From: Rhodocyclales bacterium
GTDB lineage: Bacteria; Pseudomonadota; Gammaproteobacteria; Burkholderiales; Rhodocyclaceae
Length of the DNA: 42,831 bases
Assembly: GCA_028292485.1 (NCBI GenBank)
Contig: JAQGMG010000030.1
Location: 1 to 42,831 of the forward strand
Direction: 5' to 3'
The notes under the pieces were generated by a model. That model did no database searches, was not told where the DNA came from, and was given only the letters and a program-made list of their open reading frames with translations. The stretch's first letter is position 1; each line of letters starts with the position of its first letter. Shown piece after piece: positions 25,901 to 34,471 of this stretch. The translations under genes and the position numbers were made by a program.

Positions 25901-26119
25901 CATCGTCGTGGTGAGCGGATAGGTCACCTGGTTCTCGACAATCTGCGGCGCCTGCCCCGGATAGCTCGTGCGGATGATGACCTGCACATCCGACAGATCG
26001 GGCAAGGCATCCAGTGGCGTCTGCTGCACCGACCAGATGCCCCAGCCGGTGATAACGGCCATCGCCAGCAAGACGAGGAAGCGGTTGCCGATGGACCAGC
26101 GGATCAGCTTGGCGATCAT
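22997..26119 (-). CDS. cusA: Cu(I)/Ag(I) efflux RND pump CusA (1040 aa)
   Basis: An HME-RND inner-membrane transporter with twelve helices and two large periplasmic loops. The methionine triad of E. coli CusA is present at the same numbers: Met573 (LLYMPS), Met623 (PAPMEMFET) and Met672 (NRIDMLATG). This separates it from Zn/Co/Cd-type CzcA. The proton-relay Asp is in [16 protein letters not shown] (about residue 405). It exports monovalent copper or silver from periplasm or cytoplasm through CusC, using proton influx. Its ATG overlaps the cusB stop as ATGA. It is the last gene of the operon, with a terminator about 125 bases downstream. Confidence 0.95.
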   Translation of the reverse strand: MIAKLIRWSIGNRFLVLLAMAVITGWGIWSVQQTPLDALPDLSDVQVIIRTSYPGQAPQIVENQVTYPLTTTMLSVPGAKTVRGYSFFGDSFVYVLFEDGTDLYWARSRVLEYLNQVQSRLPASAKTALGPDATGVGWVYEYALVDRTGKNDLSQLRTLQDWFLKYELKSLPNVSEVASVGGMVKQYQVVLDPDKLRAYNITQARVTDAVQKANQETGGALLELAESEYMVRASGYLQTLDDFRKIPLTSTDAGVSVRLGDVARIQLGPEMRRGVADLNGEGEVAGGVIIMRSGKNALETIKAVKAKLEMLKASLPAGVEIVTVYDRSELIGRAVDNLSHKLLEEFIVVALVCAIFLFHIRSALVAIVSLPLGILAAFIVMHYQGVNANIMSLGGIAIAIGAMVDAAVVMIENAHKHIEHWHHAHPDEKLEGETHWRVIADAAAEVGPALFFSLLIITLSFIPIFTLEAQEGRLFSPLAFTKTYAMAAAAALSVTLIPVLMGYLIRGRIPDEQRNPLNRFLIAIYRPMLDVVLRFPKATIIIALLAMAATAWPVLHVGGEFMPPMDEGDLLYMPSALPGLSAGKAAQLLQQTDRLIKTVPEVATVFGKAGRAESATDPAPMEMFETTIQFKPRDQWRAGMTPDKLVPELDRAVKVPGLSNIWVPPIRNRIDMLATGIKSSVGVKVAGASLAEIDRITAEVEHVVKKVPGVSSALAERLTGGRYVDVKIDRDAAARFGMNIADVQAVVSSAIGGENIGETVEGLARFPINLRYPRETRDSVEKLRQLPIVTERGAQIVLSDVADVHIADGPPMLKSENSRLSGWVYVDIRNRDLRSAVHDMQRAVSAEVKLPAGYSISWSGQFEFMERATAKLKIVVPFTLLIIFVLLYCTFHRLDEALLIMAALPFALVGGFWLLYLLGHNVSIASAVGFIALAGVSAEFGVIMLLYLKHAWDDRLAAGRSRNEDLLDAIREGAVLRVRPKAMTVAVILAGLLPILFGSGSGSEVMQRIAAPMVGGMITAPLLSMFVIPAVYILMRRPRR

Positions 26120-27759
26120 TTCATGTCTCCGTGCTGATGCGCATTGCTCTGCGTTACCGGAGTGGCGCTGGTGAGCTGCGGCCCATCCGCGCCCATCACG
26201 AATTCAAACTGCACGCGAGTGCCAGCCGCCAGCTTCGTCGGCAAACCGCCCTTAGGCAGCGCGAACTCCATTGTCATGGCGCCCCACTTCAGCGCGGGAA
26301 TCGGCTCATGGGACATCATCAGCGCGTCCTTCTGCACTTCCTCGACAACGCCCACGCCTTGATAAGTCTGCGCAGGTGCGGTGGCAGCGGAAGCAGGCGC
26401 GGACTGGACCTTACTCGCGTCGTCACCTTTCATTCGTCCCGCGCTCGCCGTCACGCTTGCTTCAGAATCGAGCAAGAACTGACCGGATGCCACCACGCGC
26501 TGTCCCGCCGTGAGCCCACTGCGAATCTCCGTCTGACCATTGCTGTCAGCACCGATCTCTACATCCACGGGGCGGAACTTGCCATCGCCCTCGGCTAGCA
26601 TCACCACGCTGCGCCTGCCGGTCTGGATCACCGCCTCGCTCGGCACCAGCAACACCGCACGCGCAGCACCACTCGCGAAAGCCATGTTCACGAACATACC
26701 CGGCGACAATATGCCGTTCGGATTCGCGAGTTCAACGCGCGCCTTGAGCGTGCGCGTCGCCGCATTCACCTCGGGCAGGATGGCCTGAACGCGGCCCTTG
26801 AACACCGTGGCCGCAGCGGACGGCGAGCGCGCTTCCACCGCCACGCCGGGCCGCACCAGCCCCGCCTGACTTTCCGGCACCTCGGCATTGGCCCACACGC
26901 TGCCCGTGCCATTCAAGCGGAACAGCGTCGCACCGGGCGCCACCGTCATGCCTTCGCGGACCAGCAACTCCACCACCACACCGCCGATAGGCGCGCGCAG
27001 CGTGATGCGCGCCTGCACCTTGCCACTCGTCTCCACCGCGCGTATCTGTTCGTCATTCATGCCGACCTGGCGCATGCGGTTACGTGCGCCATCGACCAGG
27101 CTGGCCAGCTCGGAGCCTTGCATACGACGTACCGACAGGAGCTCCTCCTGCGCAGCAACCCAGTCCGGCACATACAGCTCGACCAGCGCCTGCCCTTTGG
27201 CGACATGGTCCAGCGTGGCACGCACATTCAGGCGCTCGACATAGCCCGCCGTGCGCGCCTGGATCACCACCTGATCGCGCTCGTTGTAGGCGATGCTGCC
27301 CACCGCCTGCACGCTGCTCGCCAGCGAACCGCTGACCACCTCCACCGTGCGGATGCCAAGGTTCTGCTGCACGCGCGAGCTGACGCTCACCGTGCCCTGA
27401 TCGGCCGCGCCGCCCGCATCCGCATAAACAGGCGACAGCATCATGTCCATGAAGGGCGACTTTCCCGGCGCATCGAAGCGCTTGCCGGGCGCCATCGGGT
27501 CTTGGTAGAACAGCACGCGCTTACCGTTGGCCGGATCGACATCACCGGCCTTGATGCCCGCCTTCATGTGACGACGCGTGGCGTCCTCGCCGGACTCCTG
27601 AGGCGCAGCGGCAAGCGAAGCAGAAGGCGTGGCAACCATGGGCTTTTCTGCTGCAACACTGCTCATGCCACGCTGCACGCCAAGCGCATAAATTCCATAT
27701 CCGCCCGCAGCCAGCACGACAGCCGCGATCAGCGACACGACGATAGTTTTCTGTTTCAT
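26116..27759 (-). CDS. cusB: CusB periplasmic adaptor with C-terminal CusF-like domain (547 aa)
   Basis: ATG 27759 overlaps the cusC stop (ATGA). An N-terminal anchor ([20 protein letters not shown]) leads into the Met-rich metal motif [20 protein letters not shown], followed by DMM, the counterpart of the CusB copper-binding methionines. Barrel-sandwich and beta-barrel adaptor domains follow ([37 protein letters not shown]). Residues about 455-535 form an extra domain with [16 protein letters not shown], carrying the His-Trp-Met-Met copper site of CusF. Metallochaperone and adaptor are thus one polypeptide. It bridges CusA and CusC and passes Cu(I)/Ag(I) to CusA. Confidence 0.92.
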   Translation of the reverse strand: MKQKTIVVSLIAAVVLAAGGYGIYALGVQRGMSSVAAEKPMVATPSASLAAAPQESGEDATRRHMKAGIKAGDVDPANGKRVLFYQDPMAPGKRFDAPGKSPFMDMMLSPVYADAGGAADQGTVSVSSRVQQNLGIRTVEVVSGSLASSVQAVGSIAYNERDQVVIQARTAGYVERLNVRATLDHVAKGQALVELYVPDWVAAQEELLSVRRMQGSELASLVDGARNRMRQVGMNDEQIRAVETSGKVQARITLRAPIGGVVVELLVREGMTVAPGATLFRLNGTGSVWANAEVPESQAGLVRPGVAVEARSPSAAATVFKGRVQAILPEVNAATRTLKARVELANPNGILSPGMFVNMAFASGAARAVLLVPSEAVIQTGRRSVVMLAEGDGKFRPVDVEIGADSNGQTEIRSGLTAGQRVVASGQFLLDSEASVTASAGRMKGDDASKVQSAPASAATAPAQTYQGVGVVEEVQKDALMMSHEPIPALKWGAMTMEFALPKGGLPTKLAAGTRVQFEFVMGADGPQLTSATPVTQSNAHQHGDMK

Positions 27760-29039
27760 GGCGCGCTCCCTGCATTCGTTGCGGCTGTGCGGTCGGTAGG
27801 GACCAGATAGTTGAGTTGTGCCCACAGGCGGGCCGTTTCCATTTCAAGCTTTAACCGTTCGACCTGCATGTCGATCTGCGCGCGGCGCGCATCGAGCACG
27901 CTGGTGAGCGTGCCGCCGCTTGTGCTGTAAGCCGTCGTCGCCGCGCGTGTGCGTTCGGTAGTGAGCGGGATCAAACTGGCGTCGTAGCGCGCAAGGCGCT
28001 CGCGGTTGCCCTGCCAGGCTTGCTGCAGGCCACGTATCTCCGCCACGTGCATGCGTGTCGCTTCTTCGCGCTCGGCACGTATCTGTTCGACCTGCGCGAG
28101 CTTCGCGCCCAGCTCGCGGTCCTGCCGGTCTTTCTGGTTCCACTGCAGGGGAATCGAGATGGTCAGCGCCACCATCTTCGAATACGCACTGCCGCGCTGG
28201 TTGTACATGAACTCCGCGCTCCAGTCGGTCTGCTTGTTGGCGCGCGCCACCTGCGCATCCGCCTTCGCCAGTTCCTCCTGCTTGTTCATCAATGCGATGT
28301 CAGGATGCTGCGCCACCTGTGCGTCGAGATCACTGCCCGCATCGGTGTGCATGCGAACAGCACTCATGCCGGGCATGCCCGCCAGCGGACCCCGAGCCGC
28401 CTCGCCTACCCAGCGCGACAGCACCGTCGTTGCCGTCGCCACCTGCCGATTTGCCAGCGCGATCTGGTCATCGAGCTGCGCTACCGCGAGTCGTGTCGCG
28501 AACACATCGGCCTGCATGCCGCGCCCGCTGCGATAAGCCGACTCCGCCGCGGTGATCTGCAAGCGCGCCTCGTCACGCTGCTTCACCAGCAGCTCACGTA
28601 TCGCTTCCTGATAGTAGCGATCCAGCCAGGCCTGCGCCGTGTCGCGTTCGAGGTTGGCGATGGTCAGCTCCTTGCCCGCCTCGGCCACTTCGGCCTCGCG
28701 CTCATAACGCGCCGAGCGCGCCCGCAGCTTGTCGCCGCGCGTGAATTCCTGCATCACGCCGACCTGCCGCATGGTCATGAAATCGCTGCTCAGACTGAAA
28801 GCGTCCGGACCATTGATGGGCAGATTATTGACACCGACCTTCAACACCGGATCGGGCAACTGACGCGCCGCCACGCCCATTTCACGCGAGGCAGAAGCCG
28901 AAGCATCCTGCGCCACCAGCTGGCGGGAGCGCGCACGTGCGAGGTCGAGTGCCTGACCAAAAGTAAGCGGCTCGGCCGAGACGGGCGACGCAAACAACAT
29001 AGGCAACTGCAAGGCCGCCAGAAGAATTGAATAACGCAT
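27756..29039 (-). CDS. cusC: CusC-like outer membrane efflux protein (427 aa)
   Basis: A TolC-family outer-membrane channel with signal peptide (MRYSILLAALQLPMLFASPVSA), two long coiled-coil repeats (about residues 30-220 and 230-420) and the usual heptad-rich ARSRQLVAQDASASASREM and AYRSGRGMQADVFATRLAV helices. No lipobox cysteine is seen, unlike E. coli CusC. It forms the exit duct for the CusBA pump. It is the first of three overlapping genes in the efflux operon, with the small CopL-like gene 118 bases upstream on the same strand. Confidence 0.9.
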   Translation of the reverse strand: MRYSILLAALQLPMLFASPVSAEPLTFGQALDLARARSRQLVAQDASASASREMGVAARQLPDPVLKVGVNNLPINGPDAFSLSSDFMTMRQVGVMQEFTRGDKLRARSARYEREAEVAEAGKELTIANLERDTAQAWLDRYYQEAIRELLVKQRDEARLQITAAESAYRSGRGMQADVFATRLAVAQLDDQIALANRQVATATTVLSRWVGEAARGPLAGMPGMSAVRMHTDAGSDLDAQVAQHPDIALMNKQEELAKADAQVARANKQTDWSAEFMYNQRGSAYSKMVALTISIPLQWNQKDRQDRELGAKLAQVEQIRAEREEATRMHVAEIRGLQQAWQGNRERLARYDASLIPLTTERTRAATTAYSTSGGTLTSVLDARRAQIDMQVERLKLEMETARLWAQLNYLVPTDRTAATNAGSAP

Positions 29040-29157
29040 GAAGAACTCCAGACTGCCGATGGCAGACGACTGAGACGCAGCAACGCGTCAAAGAGCGGTG
29101 GCGACGTTCAGGTCGCAAGCGCGCACATCGAAACGCCGGTCAAGGCGTCGTCCGGGA

Positions 29158-29547
29158 TCAAATGCGGAAGCAGCAGTGCAGGAGGGTGTGGGGAGGAGAA
29201 CTTGCCAATGTAAGCACATCGGCATATCGCGCCAAGGGTAGCGCGAGGGATTCACTGGCAGGCAGTGGCACAAAGAAACCCCCTGGCAAGGCCATGGGCA
29301 CCGACGGCGCATCGGCATGCGGCGTCAATTGCTGCGCAGGGTGGCAATGCTCGGCACACAGACCCGGCGCCGCCTTGTCGTACTGCGACATTTGCGCGCA
29401 GTCCTGCATATCGGCCATTGCTGCCATAGCCGGTCTCGAGCGATCCAGCACATCCTGCGGACACGCATACGCCGCCACGGCAAGCTGCATGAACAGCATC
29501 GAGGCCAGAAGCAAGCGTGAAACGAATCTCAGCAGAACGCGTGACAT
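29158..29547 (-). CDS. Small exported Cys/His/Met-rich protein of the copper operon (129 aa)
   Basis: The start chosen is ATG 29547 (MSRVLLRFVSRLLLASMLF), a signal peptide; the frame upstream has none. The mature part holds potential metal ligands: ACPQD, MAAMADMQDCAQM and LCAEHCHPAQQ, with HCCFRI at the C-terminus. It is in the position often taken by CopL/DUF2946-like proteins upstream of cus genes, though I cannot match a family confidently. It probably binds periplasmic copper. It likely shares a promoter with cusCBA. Confidence 0.65.
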   Translation of the reverse strand: MSRVLLRFVSRLLLASMLFMQLAVAAYACPQDVLDRSRPAMAAMADMQDCAQMSQYDKAAPGLCAEHCHPAQQLTPHADAPSVPMALPGGFFVPLPASESLALPLARYADVLTLASSPPHTLLHCCFRI

Positions 29548-29676
29548 GATCGGATCATAGCCTTTTTGTTGTCGCCGGCGTGGTGACGGCGAGGGGCCGA
29601 ACTCTTCCCTTCCTCGTCCATGAAGCCTTCGCACACTGGGTGCAGCCAGATGGCAAGTGAAATTTCCAAACGTTTT

Positions 29677-29695
29677 GACTCGACCATTTCGAGTC
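29677..29695. promoter_or_regulatory. Inverted repeat upstream of the copper operon (candidate operator)
   Basis: GACTCGA-ccatt-TCGAGTC is a perfect 7-bp inverted repeat with a 5-base spacer, 130 bases upstream of the CopL-like start and 100 bases upstream of the small plus-strand ORF. Position between divergent genes suggests a regulator site. It does not match the CusR or CueR boxes I know. Confidence 0.35.
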
Positions 29696-29795
29696 GTGAC
29701 GCTGAAATAGGGCATCCGATCTTTTCGGAAACCCCTCGGAAATTGTCCGTTCCGTGCCTGGCAATGTGATGTACCCGAATACGAAGGAGAGATTC

Positions 29796-29903
29796 ATGCC
29801 CCAAAGAAAAATGCGCTTCACCGTAGCAGAGCTGTCCGCGATTGCCAGAGTGATCGCCGCTGCGTCCGGCTTCATCAAGATGTTGCTGGACCACATCAAA
29901 TGA
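29796..29903 (+). CDS. Small ORF (35 aa) with a strong ribosome site
   Basis: ATG 29796 is preceded by GAAGGAGAG at ideal spacing. The peptide (MPQRKMRFTVAELSAIARVI... ending LLDHIK) has an amphipathic helical look with a basic N-terminus. It ends before the minus-strand gene at 29928. I do not recognise it. The ribosome site is better than that of most genes here, which argues for translation. Confidence 0.45.
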   Translation: MPQRKMRFTVAELSAIARVIAAASGFIKMLLDHIK

Positions 29904-29927
29904 TCGCCCGCCATAGCGATACGTCCT

Positions 29928-30161
29928 TTACTTGGCGTCGCGCGAGTGAATGTGGCGTTTCTGCATTCCTGCCTTGTCCGGGGCAGTGCTGCCATGTTTT
30001 GCAAGTGCCGGCACATCCGATTTTTCGGTCATATGGTTGTGCGGCGCCGTTACGGGAGCTGCCGGGGGAATGCTTTGCGTGCCAGACGGCTCAGCGAGTG
30101 CGGCGGCGGAGCCCAGTTCCGACGCGAGTAGTGCGAACAGGGTGAATGTTTGCATGATCAT
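29928..30161 (-). CDS. Small exported His-rich protein (77 aa)
   Basis: MIMQTFTLFALLASELGSAAALA is a signal-peptide-like start, then a Pro/His/Lys-rich tail (APHNHMTEK, MQKRHIHSRDAK) without recognisable domain. The start could equally be the ATG at 30155. His and Met residues fit the metal-resistance context. It lies opposite to, and immediately before, the truncated oxidase on the plus strand. Low complexity makes the coding call moderate. Confidence 0.5.
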   Translation of the reverse strand: MIMQTFTLFALLASELGSAAALAEPSGTQSIPPAAPVTAPHNHMTEKSDVPALAKHGSTAPDKAGMQKRHIHSRDAK

Positions 30162-30212
30162 TCTCTTTGCGAGTTAAAAGAATGCCAAGAGAGGCCTCTC
30201 TCCGAACGTGCT

Positions 30213-30671
30213 TTCTTCCACTGTCACAAGAGCCATCACACCATGAATGCCATGGGCCACAGCGTGCCGACCATGATTGGTGTCGATCACAGCGGCATTG
30301 CGAAAGAGATCAACAAGCTGATCCCTGACTACATGGTGATGGGCGAACGCGACATGGCGGACATGGGCGAAATGGAGATGCCATTGCCCGACAACACGGC
30401 ACCCATGATGACCGGGCAAGGCCCGTTTGGCGGTGTCGAGATGGGAGGCATGTTCTCGATCCTGAAAGTACGTCGGGACCAGAAAACGCACGACTACAAG
30501 GACCCGGGCTGGTTCAAACATCCCGAAGGCACGGTGGCGCATGAATGGACCGGCGAGATGCCCGCCGCGCAACGCTCGAATACCAAAGGCGACGGGTCCA
30601 TGCCCACCCAGATGCGCGGTATCAAGGAAGTTGAAGTGCAGGTGCGCAAACCGACCCGGCCAAGGCACTGA
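30213..30671 (+). pseudogene. Multicopper oxidase (CopA-type) 3' fragment
   Basis: The open frame begins inside the C-terminal cupredoxin domain: FFHCHKSHHTMNAMGH is the His-Cys-His type-1/trinuclear copper motif, followed by VPTMIGVD, the Met/Glu-rich DMGEMEMPLPDN and WFKHPEGTVAHEW typical of CopA C-termini. About 75% of the expected ~600 residues is absent; sequence before 30213 is unrelated. Ligands for the other copper sites are missing, so the product cannot be an oxidase. Whether the ~150-aa tail is still translated is unknown. Confidence 0.75.
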
Positions 30672-30717
30672 TCTCCCTCATCAACGCAGTCCCGACTTAC
30701 CCTCAAGGAACACGAAC

Positions 30718-31206
30718 ATGAAACGACTGAATGCAGTACTGCTCACGCTCTTCCTGTCACTGGTCACCAGTTATGCGCTAGCCCACGGCGACGAACATGA
30801 GTCCAAAGGCCCGGTAAAGAAGGAACAGACTGACTGGGGCATAGCGGACAACGCCAAGGCGGCTAAACGCACCCTCAACATCAAAATGCTCGACACCATG
30901 CGCTTCTCGCCGTACAAGTTCGAGATCAAAAAGGGAGAGACGATCAAATTCGTCATCAAGAACGAAGGCCAGATGCTGCACGAGTTCGTGCTCGGTACGC
31001 AGAAGGTGCTCGATGAGCACGCGGCCCTCATGGTGAAATTTCCCAACATGGAACATAGCGAGCCATACATGGCGCACGTGCCAGCCGGCACGAGCAAAGA
31101 GCTGGTGTGGACCTTCAATCGCGCAGGCACTGTGGATTTCGCATGCCTTATTGCTGGCCACTACCAAGCTGGCATGAAGGGGCAGATCAAAGTCGTGGCA
31201 AAGTAG
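30718..31206 (+). CDS. Periplasmic cupredoxin (162 aa)
   Basis: ATG 30718 follows CAAGGAA. A signal peptide (MKRLNAVLLTLFLSLVTSYALA) precedes a plastocyanin-like domain. Type-1 copper ligands are the His in GQMLHEFVLG and the Cys-x4-His-x4-Met set in ACLIAGHYQAGMKG. This is the cupredoxin type found in bacterial copper-resistance islands (CopI-like), where it binds or oxidises periplasmic copper. A mature N-terminus with HGDEHE may add metal ligands. It is followed by the CusF-like gene 45 bases downstream. Confidence 0.88.
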   Translation: MKRLNAVLLTLFLSLVTSYALAHGDEHESKGPVKKEQTDWGIADNAKAAKRTLNIKMLDTMRFSPYKFEIKKGETIKFVIKNEGQMLHEFVLGTQKVLDEHAALMVKFPNMEHSEPYMAHVPAGTSKELVWTFNRAGTVDFACLIAGHYQAGMKGQIKVVAK

Positions 31207-31251
31207 TTGCCGACCACCGGTTTTTTCCACTTCAATCAGGAGTTATTAAAC

Positions 31252-31587
31252 ATGAAAATCCATCTTCTTTTCGCGGCGCTGGTCTCCGGAGCGGTCGCAC
31301 TGGGAGCGTCCGCCCAATCTTCCATGAAAGGCATGGACATGCCGACAGCTGCCCAATCTGCCGCCTCAATGACCGCCGGAGAGGTTCGCAAGGTCGACAA
31401 GGAAGCCAAGAAAATCACTATCAAACACGGTGAGATCAAGAACCTCGGCATGCCCGGCATGACCATGGTCTTCCAGGTCAAAGACCCGGCGATGCTCGAC
31501 AAGGTGAAGGCAGGTGACAAGGTTCAATTCAACGCCGAACAGATCAATGGCGCCATCACCGTGACGGCAATCGATCTGGTGAAGTAA
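31252..31587 (+). CDS. CusF-like periplasmic copper-binding protein (111 aa)
   Basis: ATG 31252 has CAGGAG upstream; the frame to 31207 lacks one. Signal peptide MKIHLLFAALVSGAVALGASA. The CusF OB-fold motif is NLGMPGMTMVFQV, with KVKAGDKVQFNAEQ following. The Met pair is present but the Trp of E. coli CusF (cation-pi ligand) is replaced by the MPGM context typical of many CusF relatives. A Met-rich N-terminal stretch (SMKGMDMP) may bind extra copper. A second CusF domain is fused to CusB in the same island. Confidence 0.88.
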   Translation: MKIHLLFAALVSGAVALGASAQSSMKGMDMPTAAQSAASMTAGEVRKVDKEAKKITIKHGEIKNLGMPGMTMVFQVKDPAMLDKVKAGDKVQFNAEQINGAITVTAIDLVK

Positions 31588-31636
31588 GCGCTGCAGTCGG
31601 TCTATTGATCGCCGTATCCACGTGCAGGAGGTCACC

Positions 31637-31843
31637 ATGAGGCTATATGTCCTCACTCTTTTGCTGGCCGCCTGCGGGACGGTCTATGAAGACCGCTATT
31701 CGTACCGCGAGGGTTGGCGTCGGGCACATCCAGACGGGTACGCGAGTCCTTGCGCGTGCCCCCCAGACAATGACTGCGTGAAGAACGCGTCAGCGCGGCA
31801 GGTTTGTGCTGGTGTCACATGCCGGTGCTGGTGCGCCCACTAG
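31637..31843 (+). CDS. Small Cys-rich lipoprotein (68 aa)
   Basis: ATG 31637 with a perfect AGGAGG seven bases upstream. MRLYVLTLLLAAC is a short lipoprotein signal with Cys13. The tail holds seven more cysteines in CACPPDNDC, VCAGVTC and RCWC, a pattern suitable for metal binding or disulphides. I do not recognise a family. It is the last gene of the plus-strand copper group and may be co-transcribed with the CusF-like gene. Confidence 0.6.
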   Translation: MRLYVLTLLLAACGTVYEDRYSYREGWRRAHPDGYASPCACPPDNDCVKNASARQVCAGVTCRCWCAH

Positions 31844-32149
31844 TCACCATGCGCTGCCACTACCCGATGGTGAAAATTTGCCGCGGGAGACGAGATCTAT
31901 ATCAACATTTCGCGCTGCGCCCCACCGGTACGCAGCCGCGTCCCTTGACCCAAAGGATCTCGTCTGCGACACCCTAGCAGGACCGTTTTTTGCCCCCTAG
32001 TACCAGACCGCGCGCATCTGTTTTGCCGCCCAAAGGTGCAACTCGTGGAACGAAATACCGATTCGATGCCTGTTCGGCAGGCCGGGCAATAAAATCCTCG
32101 CGATTCATTGTCAGATTCTTGGCCATGTTAATGGCGTTGCTTCTCGCAC
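31844..32149. other. Gap without recognisable gene
   Basis: About 300 bases with no coherent frame. A loose inverted repeat (AGACGAGATC near 31890 and GATCTCGTCT near 31957) is present. The right end abuts the truncated lyase copy, so a recombination junction lies at about 32150. Confidence 0.4.
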
Positions 32150-32590
32150 AGGCGTCGCCTGACTGAAGTTCTTCTACCGGGTCAGATGGCAGTAGACGGA
32201 AGCTTCCCGCAGGAGCTGGCCCGAACCAAGCCCTATGGCTATTCGCTGTTCAATCTGGATGTCATGACATCCCTCGCACTGATTCTTTCAAGGCCGGCGG
32301 AGAATCTGCTGCCACATGCCCTGCCGGACGGCAGATCCGTCATTCGCAGCGTCGAATTTCTCGCGCCATACCTTGCGGACAAATCATCCTGGCCGTACCA
32401 ACAGGACGTGATGTGCTGGGATGAGTGGCCTGTTCGCCAGCCGGCACTCTTGTTCGGTGCGATGGCAGCAAATCGCAATGACTGGCTGAAAGTATGGCAA
32501 GGATTGGACCCTGATCCAGTCGTACTTGAGGTCCGGCGAAATTACCCGATTCGCAATGCCGTGATCTGGCTGGAGGCTTCGTGCAAATAG
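32150..32590 (+). pseudogene. Alginate lyase 3' fragment (second copy)
   Basis: From RRRLTEVLLPGQMAVDG to NAVIWLEASCK the sequence parallels the C-terminal ~147 residues of the gene at 21669-22778, with some substitutions (for example ALILSRPAENLLPHAL versus AQILSSPTDNLLLYAL). Upstream of 32150 similarity stops. The NNH catalytic region is missing, so it cannot be an active lyase. An ATG at 32186 would still give a 134-aa product. Confidence 0.85.
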
Positions 32591-32725
32591 GGCGTTATGG
32601 AGAATCAATCGCCTCGGATTTTCTGGACAACTGACCCTATGAAATACTGCTTTTATGCTCTATCGGTGACAGGCCATTTACATGACTGTAGCAGCATGAC
32701 TCGTCGTGAAAACAAGCCCGCATCT

Positions 32726-32880
32726 TCTGATGCAGCTCCAGCGCATAGGCAAACGCCTCGTCGAGCGTTGCCGTGATTTCGTCGTCGTTGGCGGAGTCGG
32801 TCTGGGCTTGAGCGGTCATGACGGAGGACAGGGCTGATTGTGAGCGCATCATCCCCGAAAGCGACAAGCTCGAAAAGCCC
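32726..32880 (-). pseudogene. TPR-methyltransferase 5' fragment (second copy)
   Basis: On the minus strand EITATLDEAFAYALELHQK matches residues ~13-32 of the gene at 17997-19340 (TVTVDEALAYALELHQK), and the upstream flank (CGCATCATCCCCGAAAG, CTCGAAAAGCCC) also matches the region at 19360-19406. The frame diverges after the first helix and ends at 32637. It is convergent with the lyase fragment. Confidence 0.75.
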
Positions 32881-32978
32881 TATTCAATGCTTCTAGAAAA
32901 TCTGTCTTTCGCCCACCTCTATGCCAACAATATTTAACTAATAAGTAAGTTGCTTGCTAGCTTTAAGAGTAAATAACT

Positions 32979-33320
32979 TCATGGAGCTTTTCGCATATCC
33001 ATGTTTCCCACAGATTTCCTGTTATACGCATCGCAGGTCACATCCGCAGCAATGTAATCCCCTGACGAAAATGCGTACATGACCATCGCGTACCACTGCC
33101 TACTCGTCGGATCGCTGGTTCCTCCGCTTACGAAAAAATGGGGGGATCCACTGCCAGGGCATGTATCGCTCGGACCAGTTTGGCCCTCGATCATATAAGT
33201 AAATCCACCAAGCCATAAATTTACGTAGACTACTTTACCGGGAGTAGTCCACGCAGCACTTGCAAGATTCGAAAACAAGCCAAACACAGAAAACAGCAAG
33301 ATAAAATTCAACAAACGCAT
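32979..33320 (-). CDS. Small secreted protein, family member 1 (113 aa)
   Basis: ATG 33320 with GGGAGGAAG close upstream. Signal peptide MRLLNFILLFSVFGLFSNLASA. The mature part begins GKVVYVNLWLGGFTYMIEG, then DTCPGSG, RQWYAMVMYAFSSGDYIAAD and a second Cys near the C-terminus. The plan (GKV-x-V start, Cys, W/Y-A-x-x-L/M-x-A helix, second Cys) is shared with the genes at 33536 and 35634. Function unknown. Local base composition is AT-richer than the copper block, suggesting separate acquisition. Confidence 0.75.
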   Translation of the reverse strand: MRLLNFILLFSVFGLFSNLASAAWTTPGKVVYVNLWLGGFTYMIEGQTGPSDTCPGSGSPHFFVSGGTSDPTSRQWYAMVMYAFSSGDYIAADVTCDAYNRKSVGNMDMRKAP

Positions 33321-33535
33321 ACTTCCTCCCAAGCACACAAAACCAATTTCAAAATCTCTAGAAATTTCAACGTAACAAAATCGCTGTTACCCAAAAGCTT
33401 AACTCACGCTAATCTCGTTGCACTCACTAAGACAACCGGCGCCATCAAACCGCGACTTCTGCTGCTGCTCTGCATAGGCAAAAATTAACACACAAATGCC
33501 AGTACACGACTAACCGGCCAGCTGCGATCGCATTT

Positions 33536-33883
33536 TCAAATACTCGGATCGCCGATAAAAATATAATTTACGCTCTCTCTTCCCTGATCAACGCAGACGC
33601 TGTTACCAACAATCGTAATCGGGACTTGTCTGGACTCTGCAGAGAGAATCAACGCCAGCATTTCCTTTCCTCTGCTTGACTCCGAGGTAAACACGTAACG
33701 CCCCAAATTTGGATTGGGTACTGCGCACGCATGGCCGCCTGATGCTGAGTCGACATTCACGATTACCCAAACTGGGCTCGTATCATGAGTTACGGCAACG
33801 AACGTTACTTTACCTGTATTAGTACTGGAATATGCAAACGGCGACCACATCATAGCCAAGCAGAACAACATAAGTCGGAACAT
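33536..33883 (-). CDS. Small secreted protein, family member 2 (115 aa)
   Basis: ATG 33883 is chosen because MFRLMLFCLAMMWSPFAYS is a signal peptide and AAAGG lies upstream; the frame to 34036 begins without one. The mature part has GKVTFVAVTH, VWVIVNVD, HACAVPNP, KEMLALILSAES and NSVCVDQG, the same order as the genes at 32979 and 35634. The two cysteines could form a disulphide. It lies downstream of an immunity-like gene in the Rhs region, but it is exported, which is unusual for an immunity protein against a cytoplasmic toxin. Confidence 0.7.
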   Translation of the reverse strand: MFRLMLFCLAMMWSPFAYSSTNTGKVTFVAVTHDTSPVWVIVNVDSASGGHACAVPNPNLGRYVFTSESSRGKEMLALILSAESRQVPITIVGNSVCVDQGRESVNYIFIGDPSI

Positions 33884-34056
33884 ATCAACCTTTAATAGGA
33901 AAAGTACAATGGCGCTGATACCGTAAAACGCATTCAATTTGGATACTATATTTTTCTTTGTGGACTTTTTGCAAAATGAATTGAAGCTTCGCTGAGCACA
34001 ACAAAATATGGTATCTCCATCGCTTGCTAGCATCATTAATCGTGCGAACCACGATT

Positions 34057-34443
34057 CTATGCAATCACATAGCTAAAAGATGGGGGACCCAGAGCAATCA
34101 CATCCACTATGTCGTTCATGGTTGCCACAAGATAATGTGTCAATGGTTGATGATATTCAACGACAAAAATTTCTTTCAGAAACCATTCCACAAAATCAGA
34201 CGGCTCAACAAGATAAAAATATTTTCCTGTATCACCAGTTCGCTTCATATCCATCAAAGTCAGTAACGCATCTCCTTCATCTCTCTTTCGGTATGCCATG
34301 TATGAATCGAATGATATCGCGAGCTTCTGCTCACTTACATTCGACAGAGTAAGAGATAGCACTCCGCCTCGATCAACCAATGACTCCAATTCAAACGGAG
34401 TCTTCGTTAGATACTCTTGAGAAAAAGGAGTATATGAATTCAT
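34057..34443 (-). CDS. Probable immunity protein of the second Rhs toxin (128 aa)
   Basis: ATG 34443 has GCGGAGAG upstream; a longer frame from 34491 would overlap the toxin's last codons. No signal peptide, so cytoplasmic. The sequence is acidic with aromatic residues (FSQEYLTKTPFELESL, SFDSYMAYRKRDEGDALL, YFYLVEPSDFVEWFLKEIF), as small immunity proteins often are. I do not recognise the family. Its place immediately 3' of the toxin tip is the main evidence for the role. Confidence 0.6.
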   Translation of the reverse strand: MNSYTPFSQEYLTKTPFELESLVDRGGVLSLTLSNVSEQKLAISFDSYMAYRKRDEGDALLTLMDMKRTGDTGKYFYLVEPSDFVEWFLKEIFVVEYHQPLTHYLVATMNDIVDVIALGPPSFSYVIA

Positions 34444-34471
34444 ATCTCTCTCCGCGTAGATCGCTTCCGTA

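Noticed and set aside
24815-26137. Long plus-strand open frame opposite cusA
   Set aside because: Shadow of the cusA reading frame; arginine- and histidine-rich text without domains.
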